Shown: positions 9,073 to 16,746 of the stretch, one piece after another | How positions within the stretch are numbered: position 1 is the stretch's first letter | Layout of the letters: each line of letters opens with the position of its first letter | Source of the DNA: Pseudomonadota bacterium | GTDB lineage: Bacteria > Pseudomonadota > Gammaproteobacteria > Steroidobacterales > Steroidobacteraceae | Length of the DNA: 64,000 nucleotides | Assembly: GCA_021808195.1 (NCBI GenBank) | Contig: JAKBCE010000008.1 | Coordinates: 62,001 to 126,000, forward strand | Direction of reading: 5' to 3' | The notes under the pieces: model-generated | The model's input: the letters and a program-made list of their open reading frames with translations, nothing else | Database searches by the model: none | Told to the model about the DNA's origin: nothing | Translations under genes and position numbers: made by a program

Positions 9073-9102
9073 GTCCGCGCACCTCGCCGAGGTTGCGCGG
9101 AC
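9073..9102. terminator. Strong hairpin between convergent xylA and the arginase gene
   Basis: The arms at 9073-9086 and 9088-9102 are complementary over 14 pairs with one bulged base. The hairpin sits 16 bp after the xylA stop and 16 bp before the arginase stop. No U-run follows on either strand, so it may be a 3'-end-protecting or factor-assisted terminator, not a classical intrinsic one. Confidence 0.45.
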
Positions 9103-9118
9103 GCTCGCCGACGGCGGC

Positions 9119-10096
9119 TCAGGCCGAGCGCGACGTGCCGCGCGGGACGACCACATCGAGCCCGCGACCCGGCTGCTGTGCCCGCACCAGCGTGCTCTTG
9201 CCAAACAGGGATTCGATCAGATCCACGGCCAACTCGGCCGTGCGGTTGCGAACGTCGAGCGCAGGGTTCAGCTCCACCACATCGAGCGAGCCGACGCGGC
9301 GGGTATCGGCAATCATTTCCATGCACAACTGCGCTTCGCGGTAGGTCGGGCCGCCCGGCACGGTCGTCCCCACGCCCGGAGCGATGTCCGGATCGAGAAA
9401 GTCGACATCGAAGCTCACGTGCAGATGGGTGTCGGCGTCGACACCGCTCAGCGCCTGCTCCATGGTGGCGCGCATGCCCATCTCATCGATGTAGCGCATG
9501 TCGAATACCTCCACGGCAAGTTCGTGCACGAGGCGCCGCTCCCCCTCATCGACGCTGCGGATGCCGATCTGCCGGATCCACTGCGGATGGATGGCCGGGC
9601 TCTGTCCGCCAAGGCCGGTGAGCACCCGCGGACCGAGTCCGCACAGACACGCGAGCGGCATCCCGTGCAGGTTGCCACTGGGGGAGAGTTCCCCGGTGTT
9701 GAAATCCGCATGTGCATCGAGCCACAGCACGCGCAGTTTGCGCCCGCGTTCGCGGCAATGACGCGCCACGGCGCTCACCGAGCCGATGGCGAGGGAGTGA
9801 TCCCCGCCGAGCAGAATCGGCAGTTCGCCCGCACCGAGGGCCGCGTAAACCGCCGCGTGGACCTGCTGGTTCCAGCCGGTCACCGCCTCCAGATTGCGAT
9901 AACCGCCCTGCGCCGCGGCGCGCGGATTGGCCGGACCGACGAGATTTCCCCGGTCGCTGACCGACAGGCCGCGCGCCTCGAGGGCGCTCGCCAGCCCGGC
10001 GACGCGCATCGCCTCCGGTCCCATCGAGGCTCCCAGCGCCGCCGCACCGACGTCGGTGGGCGCTCCGATCAACGAAACGCAGCGCGGCGCGGCCAT
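9119..10096 (-). CDS. rocF: Arginase
   Basis: This enzyme hydrolyses arginine to ornithine and urea. It has 325 residues, near the usual 300-320. The binuclear manganese motifs are all present: GGDHSLAIG, DAHADFNT and SFDVDFLDPDIAPGVGT. The ATG at 10096 gives the canonical start MAAPRCVSLIGAPTDVG; an open upstream extension overlaps the preceding gene in another frame and is not credible. It starts 4 bp after the ornithine cyclodeaminase gene, so the pair is one operon that turns arginine into proline. Expression is probably governed by the divergent Lrp/AsnC gene. Agmatinase is the main alternative within the ureohydrolase family; the downstream partner favours arginase. Confidence 0.92.
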   Translation of the reverse strand: MAAPRCVSLIGAPTDVGAAALGASMGPEAMRVAGLASALEARGLSVSDRGNLVGPANPRAAAQGGYRNLEAVTGWNQQVHAAVYAALGAGELPILLGGDHSLAIGSVSAVARHCRERGRKLRVLWLDAHADFNTGELSPSGNLHGMPLACLCGLGPRVLTGLGGQSPAIHPQWIRQIGIRSVDEGERRLVHELAVEVFDMRYIDEMGMRATMEQALSGVDADTHLHVSFDVDFLDPDIAPGVGTTVPGGPTYREAQLCMEMIADTRRVGSLDVVELNPALDVRNRTAELAVDLIESLFGKSTLVRAQQPGRGLDVVVPRGTSRSA

Positions 10097-10100
10097 GCGC

Positions 10101-11177
10101 TCAAGCCTCGGCCAGTTCGGCCACCGCCGCGCGCGCCGGCCGCGGGGCGCCCAGCAGCCCGTAGAAGAGGTCCTTCGGATCCTCGAGGTCGGGAATGAGG
10201 TCGATGTGCGTCCGCGTGCCCCGTCGCTCGCGGTGCAGCCGGTGCAGATAGCGCAGCGCCGCGAAATCCTCGAGCGCAAAGCCCACTGAGTCAAACACCG
10301 TCACCTCCAGATCGCTCGCGCGGCCGGTACGCCGGCCGCTCAGCACATCTGCAAGTTCCACCACTGGGAAATCGGCCGGCATCTGTTGGATCTCCCCCTC
10401 AATGCGCGACTGCGGTTCGAACTCGACCACCACCCGCGCATCGGCGCGTCGCAGGATATCAGGATGCAGTTCGGTCTTGCCCGGGCAATCCCCGCCCACG
10501 GCATTCAGGTGCATGCCGGGTTTGATCATCTCCGGCCGCAGAATGACCGCGTTGCGCTTATCGGCGGTGATGGTCGTGACGATGTCCGCGCCGGCACAGG
10601 CCTCGGCGACGGAACGGCAGGGCAGCACCTGCAGGCCGGGCAAGCGCAGCCGGTTGAGATTACCGATCAGCTTGTCCGTCGCCTGCCGATCGACGTCGTA
10701 CAGTCTCAGTTCGCGCACGCCGAGTTCGCTATGGAACGCGATGCTCTGGAATTCCGACTGCGCCCCGTTGCCGATCAGCGCCATCACACGGCTGTCGGCC
10801 CGAGCGAGCGCACGGGCCGCCACCACCGAGGTCGCCGCAGTGCGCAGCGCCGTGGTGAACGTCATCTCCGCAAGCGCGCGCGGATATCCTGTGTCGACGT
10901 CTGCGAGCATGCCAAAGGCCATCACGGTGAGCAGACCCTTGGCGGTGTTCTTCGGGTGACCGTTGACGTACTTGAACGCGTACTGACGGCCATCGCACGC
11001 CGGCATGAGCTCGATGACTCCAACGGGCGAGTGCGTCGCGTGGCGCGGGGATTTCTCGAACGCCTCCCAGCGACGGTAGTCCGCCTCGATCTCGCGTGCG
11101 AGTCCGGCGATGAAGGGCCCCGGTCCCAGATCCTGCACGAGTTCGCGAACCCGACCGGTACCGATGAAATCGACCAT
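10101..11177 (-). CDS. ocd: Ornithine cyclodeaminase
   Basis: This NAD-dependent enzyme converts ornithine to proline and ammonia. The 358 residues fit the OCD/mu-crystallin family (about 350). FKYVNGHPKN holds the substrate lysine, LIGNGAQSEFQ starts the Rossmann fold, and LNAVGGDCPGKTEL holds the catalytic aspartate region of true cyclodeaminases. The ATG at 11177 follows a good ribosome site (GAGAGGAGA); an ATG nine codons upstream is less well placed. It is the first gene of a two-gene operon with arginase and shares its upstream region with the divergent Lrp-type regulator. Confidence 0.93.
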   Translation of the reverse strand: MVDFIGTGRVRELVQDLGPGPFIAGLAREIEADYRRWEAFEKSPRHATHSPVGVIELMPACDGRQYAFKYVNGHPKNTAKGLLTVMAFGMLADVDTGYPRALAEMTFTTALRTAATSVVAARALARADSRVMALIGNGAQSEFQSIAFHSELGVRELRLYDVDRQATDKLIGNLNRLRLPGLQVLPCRSVAEACAGADIVTTITADKRNAVILRPEMIKPGMHLNAVGGDCPGKTELHPDILRRADARVVVEFEPQSRIEGEIQQMPADFPVVELADVLSGRRTGRASDLEVTVFDSVGFALEDFAALRYLHRLHRERRGTRTHIDLIPDLEDPKDLFYGLLGAPRPARAAVAELAEA

Positions 11178-11268
11178 GGTGAATCTCCTCTCGGTGAGCG
11201 GCACGCGAACGCGATGCCACCACGAACGCCATGATCCACGGCTCCGCGGCCAAAAAATAGTCAGAGAA

Positions 11269-11324
11269 ATACCAAAACTGCGGACTTAATTGATCAAAAT
11301 GACACACCGATCTATCATTTTGAT
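11269..11324. promoter_or_regulatory. Back-to-back promoters and Lrp-type operator for lrp-like gene and ocd-arginase operon
   Basis: A perfect inverted repeat, ATCAAAATGA (11293-11302) and TCATTTTGAT (11315-11324), surrounds a 12-bp spacer. It covers a good plus-strand promoter: TTGATC (11290-11295), 17 bp, TATCAT (11313-11318). On the minus strand TTGATC (11292-11297), 17 bp, then TGGTAT (11269-11274) would serve the ocd operon. The two -35 boxes share the palindrome TTGATCAA. AT-rich palindromes of this kind suit Lrp/AsnC proteins, so autoregulation and operon control from one site are likely. Confidence 0.6.
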
Positions 11325-11364
11325 AGACTCGAACACCCTCCTGAGCGGTAACGGAGCTGCCCCA

Positions 11365-11787
11365 ATGGACGATCTCGATCACCGCCTGATCTCCTTGCTG
11401 CGCGCCAATGCGCGCGCCTCCATTGCCTCGCTCGCCAAGCGGCTTGCCGTGGCCCGCGGCACCGTACAGAACCGCATGGCCAAGCTCGAAGCCGACGGCA
11501 CCATCGTGGGCTACACCGTACGCCTGAAGCCCGAGGTTCAGGAGCAGCACATTCGCGCACTGATGACGATCGCCGCTGACGGTAACCAGGTCGATGCGGT
11601 CGTGCGTACGCTGCGTGGAGACCCCGCGGTTGCCAGTCTCTACAGCACCAATGGCCGGTGGGATCTGGTTGCCGAGCTACGCGCCGATTCGCTGGCGTCC
11701 TTCGATCGCGTGCTGGCGCGAGTCAGCCGCACGCCGGGCGTCACGAGTACCGAGACGAGCCTGCTGCTCTCGACATTCAAGCTGTGA
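11365..11787 (+). CDS. Lrp/AsnC-family transcriptional regulator
   Basis: The 140-residue protein opens with the typical LDHRLISLLRANARASIASLA. It then has a helix-turn-helix (LAVARGTVQNRMAKLEADGTIVGYT) and a C-terminal RAM ligand-binding domain. The ATG at 11365 has GGAG about ten bases upstream; an upstream ATG at 11290 would start inside the predicted promoter and is rejected. It is divergent from the ornithine cyclodeaminase-arginase operon. By analogy with BkdR/PutR/ArgR-type Lrp proteins, it probably senses arginine, ornithine or proline. The effector is inferred from context only. Confidence 0.9.
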   Translation: MDDLDHRLISLLRANARASIASLAKRLAVARGTVQNRMAKLEADGTIVGYTVRLKPEVQEQHIRALMTIAADGNQVDAVVRTLRGDPAVASLYSTNGRWDLVAELRADSLASFDRVLARVSRTPGVTSTETSLLLSTFKL

Positions 11788-11905
11788 GTCGCTGCGCTTG
11801 CCCGAGGCGGATGCACATACGCTATGCTTACTCTGAATCCAGCGCAGCCGGCGCGCCGCGCGTCGCTCGCCCTCCTGCAACCTCCCATCCCGCACGGCCC
11901 TGCGC

Positions 11906-13012
11906 ATGACTGACACTGCGAAGCTCCGCGTCGCCCTGCTCTACGGCGGGCAATCAGCGGAACATGAAATCTCCATCCTGTCCGCGCGCAACGTGCTCGC
12001 AGCGCTCGATCCGCAGCGCTTCGAGCCGCTGCTGATCGGTATCGACAAGCGCGGCCGCTGGCTGCGGCAGGATGCCGCGCGGCTGCTGGGGAGCGCGCGC
12101 GATCCGCGCCTGGTGCGCATTGAGGACGGCGCGCCCGTCACGCGTGAGTTCATTGCGAGCGGTGCCAGCACCGATCCAGCCGAGCGCATCGATGTCATTT
12201 TCCCGGTTCTGCACGGTACGATGGGTGAGGACGGCACCGTGCAGGGGCTGCTCGAACTGGCTGGCATTCCGTACGTAGGCGCCGGCGTACTCGGCTCGGC
12301 CATCGGCATGGATAAGGATGTCAGCAAGCGTCTGCTGCGCCAAGCGGGCATCCCGGTCGCGGACTTCCGCACCGTGCGCCGCGCTTACTTCGAGGCCGAC
12401 CCGGCCGGTGCGCTCGCAGACCTGAGCGCGCTCGGTCTACCCGTATTCACCAAGCCGGCCAATGCCGGCTCATCGATCGGCGTGCGGCGGGTCACCGAGC
12501 ATGCTGCGATCGAAGCGGCGGTGCGCCATGCATTTGAATTCGACGACAAGGTGCTCGTCGAGGCCGCCGTGAGCGGACGGGAAATCGAACTTGCCGTCCT
12601 CGGCGGCCATCCGCCCGCAGTATCCGTAGCCGGAGAGATTGTCGTACGGCATCGGGACGGCTTTTACTCCTACGATGCGAAATATCTCGATGACAGTGGG
12701 GCCCGTCTGGAATTACCGGCGCGGCTCGCGCAGGCCGAGCTGGCAGGCGCGCAGGCACTCGCCGCACGCACCTTCGAGGTGCTCGAGTGCGAGGGCATGG
12801 CGCGGGTGGATCTGTTCCTGCAGGCCGACGGCGCACTGCTGGTCAACGAAATCAACACCATCCCGGGCTTCACCGCGATTTCCATGTACCCGAAGCTCTG
12901 GGAGCTCTCGGGTCTGACGCCGCAGAGGCTGATCACGCGCCTGATCGACTTGGCGCTCGAGCGGGCTCGGCGCCGCGCGGCGCTGCGGCGCAGCGGCGCC
13001 GCAGCCCCCTAA
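11906..13012 (+). CDS. ddl: D-alanine--D-alanine ligase
   Basis: This ATP-grasp ligase makes D-Ala-D-Ala for peptidoglycan in the cytoplasm. At 368 residues it is of the longer DdlA type. Signatures are GGQSAEHEISILSARN near the N-terminus, HGTMGEDGTVQGLLEL, TKPANAGSSIGVRRV, and the metal-binding NEINTIPGFTAISMYPKLW near the C-terminus. It is not inside a mur/fts cluster, which also fits DdlA rather than DdlB. The arginine/alanine-rich tail after the catalytic core is unremarkable. It may be transcribed alone; the next gene starts about 40 bp later on the same strand. Confidence 0.95.
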   Translation: MTDTAKLRVALLYGGQSAEHEISILSARNVLAALDPQRFEPLLIGIDKRGRWLRQDAARLLGSARDPRLVRIEDGAPVTREFIASGASTDPAERIDVIFPVLHGTMGEDGTVQGLLELAGIPYVGAGVLGSAIGMDKDVSKRLLRQAGIPVADFRTVRRAYFEADPAGALADLSALGLPVFTKPANAGSSIGVRRVTEHAAIEAAVRHAFEFDDKVLVEAAVSGREIELAVLGGHPPAVSVAGEIVVRHRDGFYSYDAKYLDDSGARLELPARLAQAELAGAQALAARTFEVLECEGMARVDLFLQADGALLVNEINTIPGFTAISMYPKLWELSGLTPQRLITRLIDLALERARRRAALRRSGAAAP

Positions 13013-13049
13013 TGCGGCCCGACGCTCGTCCCGGGCCTGGAGTCACGCC

Positions 13050-13652
13050 ATGAAACTCTTCAGCAGCCCCACTTCGCCGTTTGCTCGCAAGGTGCGTGTC
13101 AGCGCGCTCGAGCTCGGACTTGCCGAACGCATCGAACTGCTCGAGGTCAGCCTCTCGCCGGTCAATCCGCACGCGGGGCTGCGCGAGCACAACCCGCTCG
13201 GCAAGATTCCCGCCTTGCTCACCGATGCCGGCGAGACGCTGTATGACTCCCCGGTGATCTGCGAGTACCTCGATGCGCTGGTGGGCGGCAATCACCTGTG
13301 GCCAGCCGGCGGAGCGGCCCGCTGGCAGGCGCTGCGCCGCCAAGCGCTTGCCGATGGCATCACCGATGCTGCCGTGCTGGTGCGCTATGAGCACGCCGCA
13401 CGTCCGGCACAGCTGCGCTGGACGGAATGGACGGACGGACAGTGGCTGAAAATCCGCACGGCGCTCGAGGCCCTCGAGCAGGAGTCCCTCGACGGACCGT
13501 TCGACATCGGCGCAATTTCCGTGGCGTGCGCACTGGGGTATCTGGCGTTCCGCTTTCCTCAGGAGCGCTGGAGCGAGCGCCTGCCACGCCTGGGCGCCTG
13601 GTACGCCGCGGTCTGCGAACGACCGTCCCTTGCCGCGACGCGTCCGGCTTAG
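13050..13652 (+). CDS. Glutathione S-transferase family protein
   Basis: The 200 residues have an N-terminal thioredoxin-like domain (LFSSPTSPFARKVRVSALELGL) with the SPVICEYLD glutathione-binding turn, and an alpha-helical C-terminal domain. It resembles the YibF-like/zeta-like bacterial GSTs. No particular substrate can be inferred. Its stop codon overlaps that of the convergent rdgC gene: TAG on this strand and TAA on the other share CTTAG at 13648-13652. It follows ddl on the same strand, but the two are not functionally linked. Confidence 0.85.
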   Translation: MKLFSSPTSPFARKVRVSALELGLAERIELLEVSLSPVNPHAGLREHNPLGKIPALLTDAGETLYDSPVICEYLDALVGGNHLWPAGGAARWQALRRQALADGITDAAVLVRYEHAARPAQLRWTEWTDGQWLKIRTALEALEQESLDGPFDIGAISVACALGYLAFRFPQERWSERLPRLGAWYAAVCERPSLAATRPA

Positions 13653-14554
13653 GCCGCGGCGCGCGCCCCTTCACCGCCCAGCTCGCCGGAGAGCGCCTCG
13701 AGCAGCTTGCCGAGCTCGCCGGCCATCACGGTGAAATCCAGATCGAACTGCTCGAGCGGATCGATCTCACCCCCGTCTTCGCGCTCCGGGGCGAGCTCCA
13801 GGAACTGTACCCGTTTGACCTGCAGCTTCTCGGTGAGGATAAACGCAATCCGTCCGTTCCAGGTGAGTCCGAGCTGGGTGGGCCGCTTGCCCGCGGCCAG
13901 ATGCGTACGGATGTCCGGCCCGTCGAGGACGTGACGACGGTAGCGCACCGTCGACTTCATCGCATCGGCGGACTCGAGCTCCAGATCCTGCTCGAGTGCG
14001 AACGCCCCGGGCGCGCCGCGCTGCAGCCACGTGGCCATGCTCGCACTGACAGAGCGCTCGGTATCGAACATCTGGACGGCGAGGCTGCCGAGCGTATCGC
14101 GCAGCGTCTCGATCAGCTCCTCGGCGCGGGCTGCGCTCGCGGAATCGACCACCAGCCACCCTGCGGCCGCATCGACCCAGGCGCGCGTGACGATGCGCCG
14201 AGTGAGCGCTCGCGCGCGCAACTCATCGGCGACCTGCAGCTTGAGCGCACGCATCTGCCGCCGACCGACCGGGAAACCCTGAGTTTGCGCCAACTCCGCG
14301 GCACGCCGCTCGGCCTCCTGGCGAATGACCGAGGCTGGCAGCAGCTTCTGCTCGATGCCCAGCGCGAGCAGGTGCTGGGTCGCGACGGTGTGCAGCATTC
14401 GGCCGGACGGTGAGGGGGCCACCCAGCCGCGGCTGCGCATCTGCAGCGCGCTGCACGGCTGCAACGGCATGCGGCTCAGAGCCGCCTCGAGATCGGCGGC
14501 GGACCAGCTCCAATCGGCCGGCAAACGGTAAACGGTGAGATTCTTAAACCACAT
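13649..14554 (-). CDS. rdgC: Recombination-associated protein RdgC
   Basis: RdgC is a ring-forming, sequence-independent double-stranded-DNA binder that restrains RecA filament formation. The 301 residues match the family (about 300). The start MWFKNLTVYRL is diagnostic and fixes the ATG at 14554. Later blocks such as GFPVGRRQMRALK and LGLTWNGRIAFILTEKLQVKRVQFLEL are typical. It is transcribed alone and divergently from the exporter gene. The family is largely confined to beta- and gammaproteobacteria, which helps place the organism. Confidence 0.95.
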   Translation of the reverse strand: MWFKNLTVYRLPADWSWSAADLEAALSRMPLQPCSALQMRSRGWVAPSPSGRMLHTVATQHLLALGIEQKLLPASVIRQEAERRAAELAQTQGFPVGRRQMRALKLQVADELRARALTRRIVTRAWVDAAAGWLVVDSASAARAEELIETLRDTLGSLAVQMFDTERSVSASMATWLQRGAPGAFALEQDLELESADAMKSTVRYRRHVLDGPDIRTHLAAGKRPTQLGLTWNGRIAFILTEKLQVKRVQFLELAPEREDGGEIDPLEQFDLDFTVMAGELGKLLEALSGELGGEGARAAA

Positions 14555-14692
14555 GCTCGCGAAGCGCCCGCAAAAGTGGCGCAGTATATCGGTCCGCGCA
14601 CCCTGCTGCGCCCCTCGCGCGCCCGCCACGTCTCCCGTAGCCTATGTCCCCTCAGGGGCGTTCAACCACCCCGTCCATCGGATCGTGTTGCA

Positions 14693-15583
14693 ATGACTAC
14701 GCGGGCATGGCTCGTGTTCGTGGGACTCGGCATCGTCTGGGGGATGCCGTATCTGTTCATCAGACTCGCCGTGCGCGAGCTCTCCCCGTTCGACGTAGCC
14801 TGGGGACGCGTGACGCTCGCGCTGCTCGTGCTCGCGCCCATCGCGTGGCGGCGCGGTACGCTCGGCGTACTGCGCACGCACCGCGCCGCGGTCTGCACCT
14901 TCGCACTGCTCGAGTTTGCCATCCCCTACTCGCTCATCGCCGCGAGCGAGCGCTGGATCCCCTCCTCACTCGCCGGCATCCTGGTCTCGGCCGTCCCGCT
15001 GACCATGGTGCCGGTGTCGCGCCTGCTCGGCATGCACGAGCCGATGGGCGCGCGCCGCCTCGCAGGACTCCTGCTCGGCATCCTCGGCGTGACGGCGCTG
15101 GTCGGATTCGGCTCCGTGACCGGCGCGCACGGTTGGACTGGCATCGGCTGCATGCTCCTCGTCACCGTCTGTTATGCGACCGGACCGCTGGTCGTACAAC
15201 GTCACCTGCATGCGGTGGACTCGATGGGTACGCTCGCCGCGAGCTTGTTCGTGGCCAGTGTGGTGCTCGCCGTGCCGGCGGCGCTCAGCGCTCCACACCA
15301 CCCACCGGGGGCCGCTGCGCTCGGCTCAGTGGCCGTGCTCGGTCTGGTATGCACAGCACTGTCGATGCTCGGTATGTTCTATCTGATCAAGCGGGCCGGC
15401 GCGGCACGCACCGCTGTCGTCACCTACATCAACCCGGTCGTCGCCGCCGCCCTCGGGGTCTGGGTCCTGCACGAGCACCTCGGCTGGTCCGGACCGATCG
15501 GGCTGCTGATCATACTGCTCAGCGTACGCATGGCGACCGCCGGCGCTCCCGCTGCGGAACTCGCGGCCATCGAGCCCGGCTGA
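14693..15583 (+). CDS. EamA-family drug/metabolite exporter
   Basis: The 296 residues make about ten hydrophobic helices arranged as two EamA repeats. The first begins WLVFVGLGIVWGMPYLFIRLAV; the second runs through VVTYINPVVAAALGVWVLHEHLG, the usual DMT signature near the end. It is an inner-membrane permease, probably an exporter; the substrate cannot be predicted. The ATG at 14693 was chosen because the longer open frame upstream is Arg/Pro-rich and overlaps the rdgC leader. It stands alone between rdgC and the convergent cyo operon. Confidence 0.88.
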   Translation: MTTRAWLVFVGLGIVWGMPYLFIRLAVRELSPFDVAWGRVTLALLVLAPIAWRRGTLGVLRTHRAAVCTFALLEFAIPYSLIAASERWIPSSLAGILVSAVPLTMVPVSRLLGMHEPMGARRLAGLLLGILGVTALVGFGSVTGAHGWTGIGCMLLVTVCYATGPLVVQRHLHAVDSMGTLAASLFVASVVLAVPAALSAPHHPPGAAALGSVAVLGLVCTALSMLGMFYLIKRAGAARTAVVTYINPVVAAALGVWVLHEHLGWSGPIGLLIILLSVRMATAGAPAAELAAIEPG

Positions 15584-15598
15584 GCAGCCCCAAAGCAA

Positions 15599-15632
15599 AC
15601 GCCCGAGTCCCCCTCGCGGGCGACCCGGGCGT
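15599..15632. terminator. Hairpin between convergent exporter and cyo operon
   Basis: ACGCCCG (15599-15605) pairs with CGGGCGT (15626-15632), and shorter inner pairings continue the stem around a small loop. It lies 16 bp after the exporter stop and 27 bp beyond the cyoD stop. There is no U-run, so this is a candidate bidirectional transcript end only. Confidence 0.4.
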
Positions 15633-15658
15633 CACACTGCAAGCGTCAGCTCAGCCGA

Positions 15659-16048
15659 TCAGGGCACTCGGCCGTGCGGCATCCCCGGCATCATGTTCAG
15701 ATCGAGGTGGTACATGATCCACAGCGAACCGCCAATGATGATGCACACCACTACCGCAGTGTAGAGCAGCGCGGTGAGATTCCAACGCTGTTCCGGCGAG
15801 CCGTTCACATGCAGGAAGTACGTGACGTGCACTACGATCTGGGCAATGGCGAAAAACGCTATCACCAGTGGCGTCCCGGCGACGGCATGCTCCATCACCA
15901 GCGCGAACGGGATCGCCGTCATGATGATCGCGAGCAGGAAGCCGATGAGGTAGGACTTGTGGGTTGCCCCGTGGCCGCCACCGTGGGCATGACCGCCATG
16001 CGCGCCGTGCGGGGCGTGACCGACAACCGATTCGTTGGCGACGTTCAT
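15659..16048 (-). CDS. cyoD: Cytochrome bo3 ubiquinol oxidase subunit IV (His-rich N-terminus)
   Basis: This small subunit of the bo3 quinol oxidase has 129 residues and three membrane helices, with the family motif QIVVHVTYFLH. It is thought to help assemble the copper centre. The E. coli protein has about 109 residues; here the N-terminus is extended and carries nine histidines among glycines within residues 11-30 (HAPHGAHGGHAHGGGHGATH). Such a tail could bind copper. The ATG at 16048 overlaps the cyoC stop by one base (TGATG), indicating translational coupling. It is the last gene of cyoABCD. Confidence 0.93.
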   Translation of the reverse strand: MNVANESVVGHAPHGAHGGHAHGGGHGATHKSYLIGFLLAIIMTAIPFALVMEHAVAGTPLVIAFFAIAQIVVHVTYFLHVNGSPEQRWNLTALLYTAVVVCIIIGGSLWIMYHLDLNMMPGMPHGRVP

Positions 16049-16743
16049 CAGTGCACCACTCCGAACAGGTAGACCAGGGAGAACACTCCCACCCAGATGA
16101 TGTCGAGGAAGTGCCAGAACAGGCTGAGACAGTTCAGGCGGGCCCGGTTCGTATCCGTCAGTCCCTTGCGCAACACCGCGACCATCATCACGGCCATGAA
16201 GATCAGGCCGCAGGTCACGTGCAGACCGTGGGTCGCCACCAGCGTGAAGAAGCTGGAGAGGAAGGCGCTGTGGCTGGGGCCGGCGCCGATCGACACCATG
16301 TGCGCGAACTCGCGTACCTCCATGACGAGAAAGCCGAGTCCGAGCAGGAAGGTGACCGCGAACCAGCCGACCGTTGCGCGCGCCTTGTTCGCATTCATCG
16401 CCAGCGTCGCGAGGCCGCAGGTGAAGCTGCTGAACAGCAGGAACATCGTCTCGACCAGTACCGACGGCAGATCGAACAGCTGGCTGCCGCTCGGCCCGCC
16501 CGCAGTGTGGCCGCTGAGAACCGCGTACGTGGCAAACAGGCCAGAGAACAGCAGACAGTCGCTCATCAGATAGATCCAGAAGCCGAGCTGGATCGTGGAG
16601 GCGACATCATGGTGGTGCTCGACTTCGAAATCGACCGCATCACCGCTCTGGCGCAGGTCCCGCAGCGCATCCGCCGCGTGATCGGCATACCCGGGCTTCA
16701 GCGCGAGACTGCCGCCCTGCACAACAACTGAACCGTTCGACAT
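16048..16743 (-). CDS. cyoC: Cytochrome bo3 ubiquinol oxidase subunit III
   Basis: The 231 residues form the five-helix, short form of haem-copper oxidase subunit III found in quinol oxidases (E. coli CyoC has 204). [25 protein letters not shown] is the canonical first helix. The cytoplasmic N-terminus is about 25 residues longer than in E. coli. It starts 3 bp downstream of the cyoB stop and ends overlapping the cyoD start. The subunit stabilises the core and is not itself redox active. Confidence 0.95.
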   Translation of the reverse strand: MSNGSVVVQGGSLALKPGYADHAADALRDLRQSGDAVDFEVEHHHDVASTIQLGFWIYLMSDCLLFSGLFATYAVLSGHTAGGPSGSQLFDLPSVLVETMFLLFSSFTCGLATLAMNANKARATVGWFAVTFLLGLGFLVMEVREFAHMVSIGAGPSHSAFLSSFFTLVATHGLHVTCGLIFMAVMMVAVLRKGLTDTNRARLNCLSLFWHFLDIIWVGVFSLVYLFGVVH

Positions 16744-16746
16744 GGT

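Noticed and set aside
10097..10294. N-terminal extension of the arginase frame
   Set aside because: The extra 66 residues overlap ornithine cyclodeaminase in another frame and precede the canonical arginase start MAAPRCVSLIGAP.
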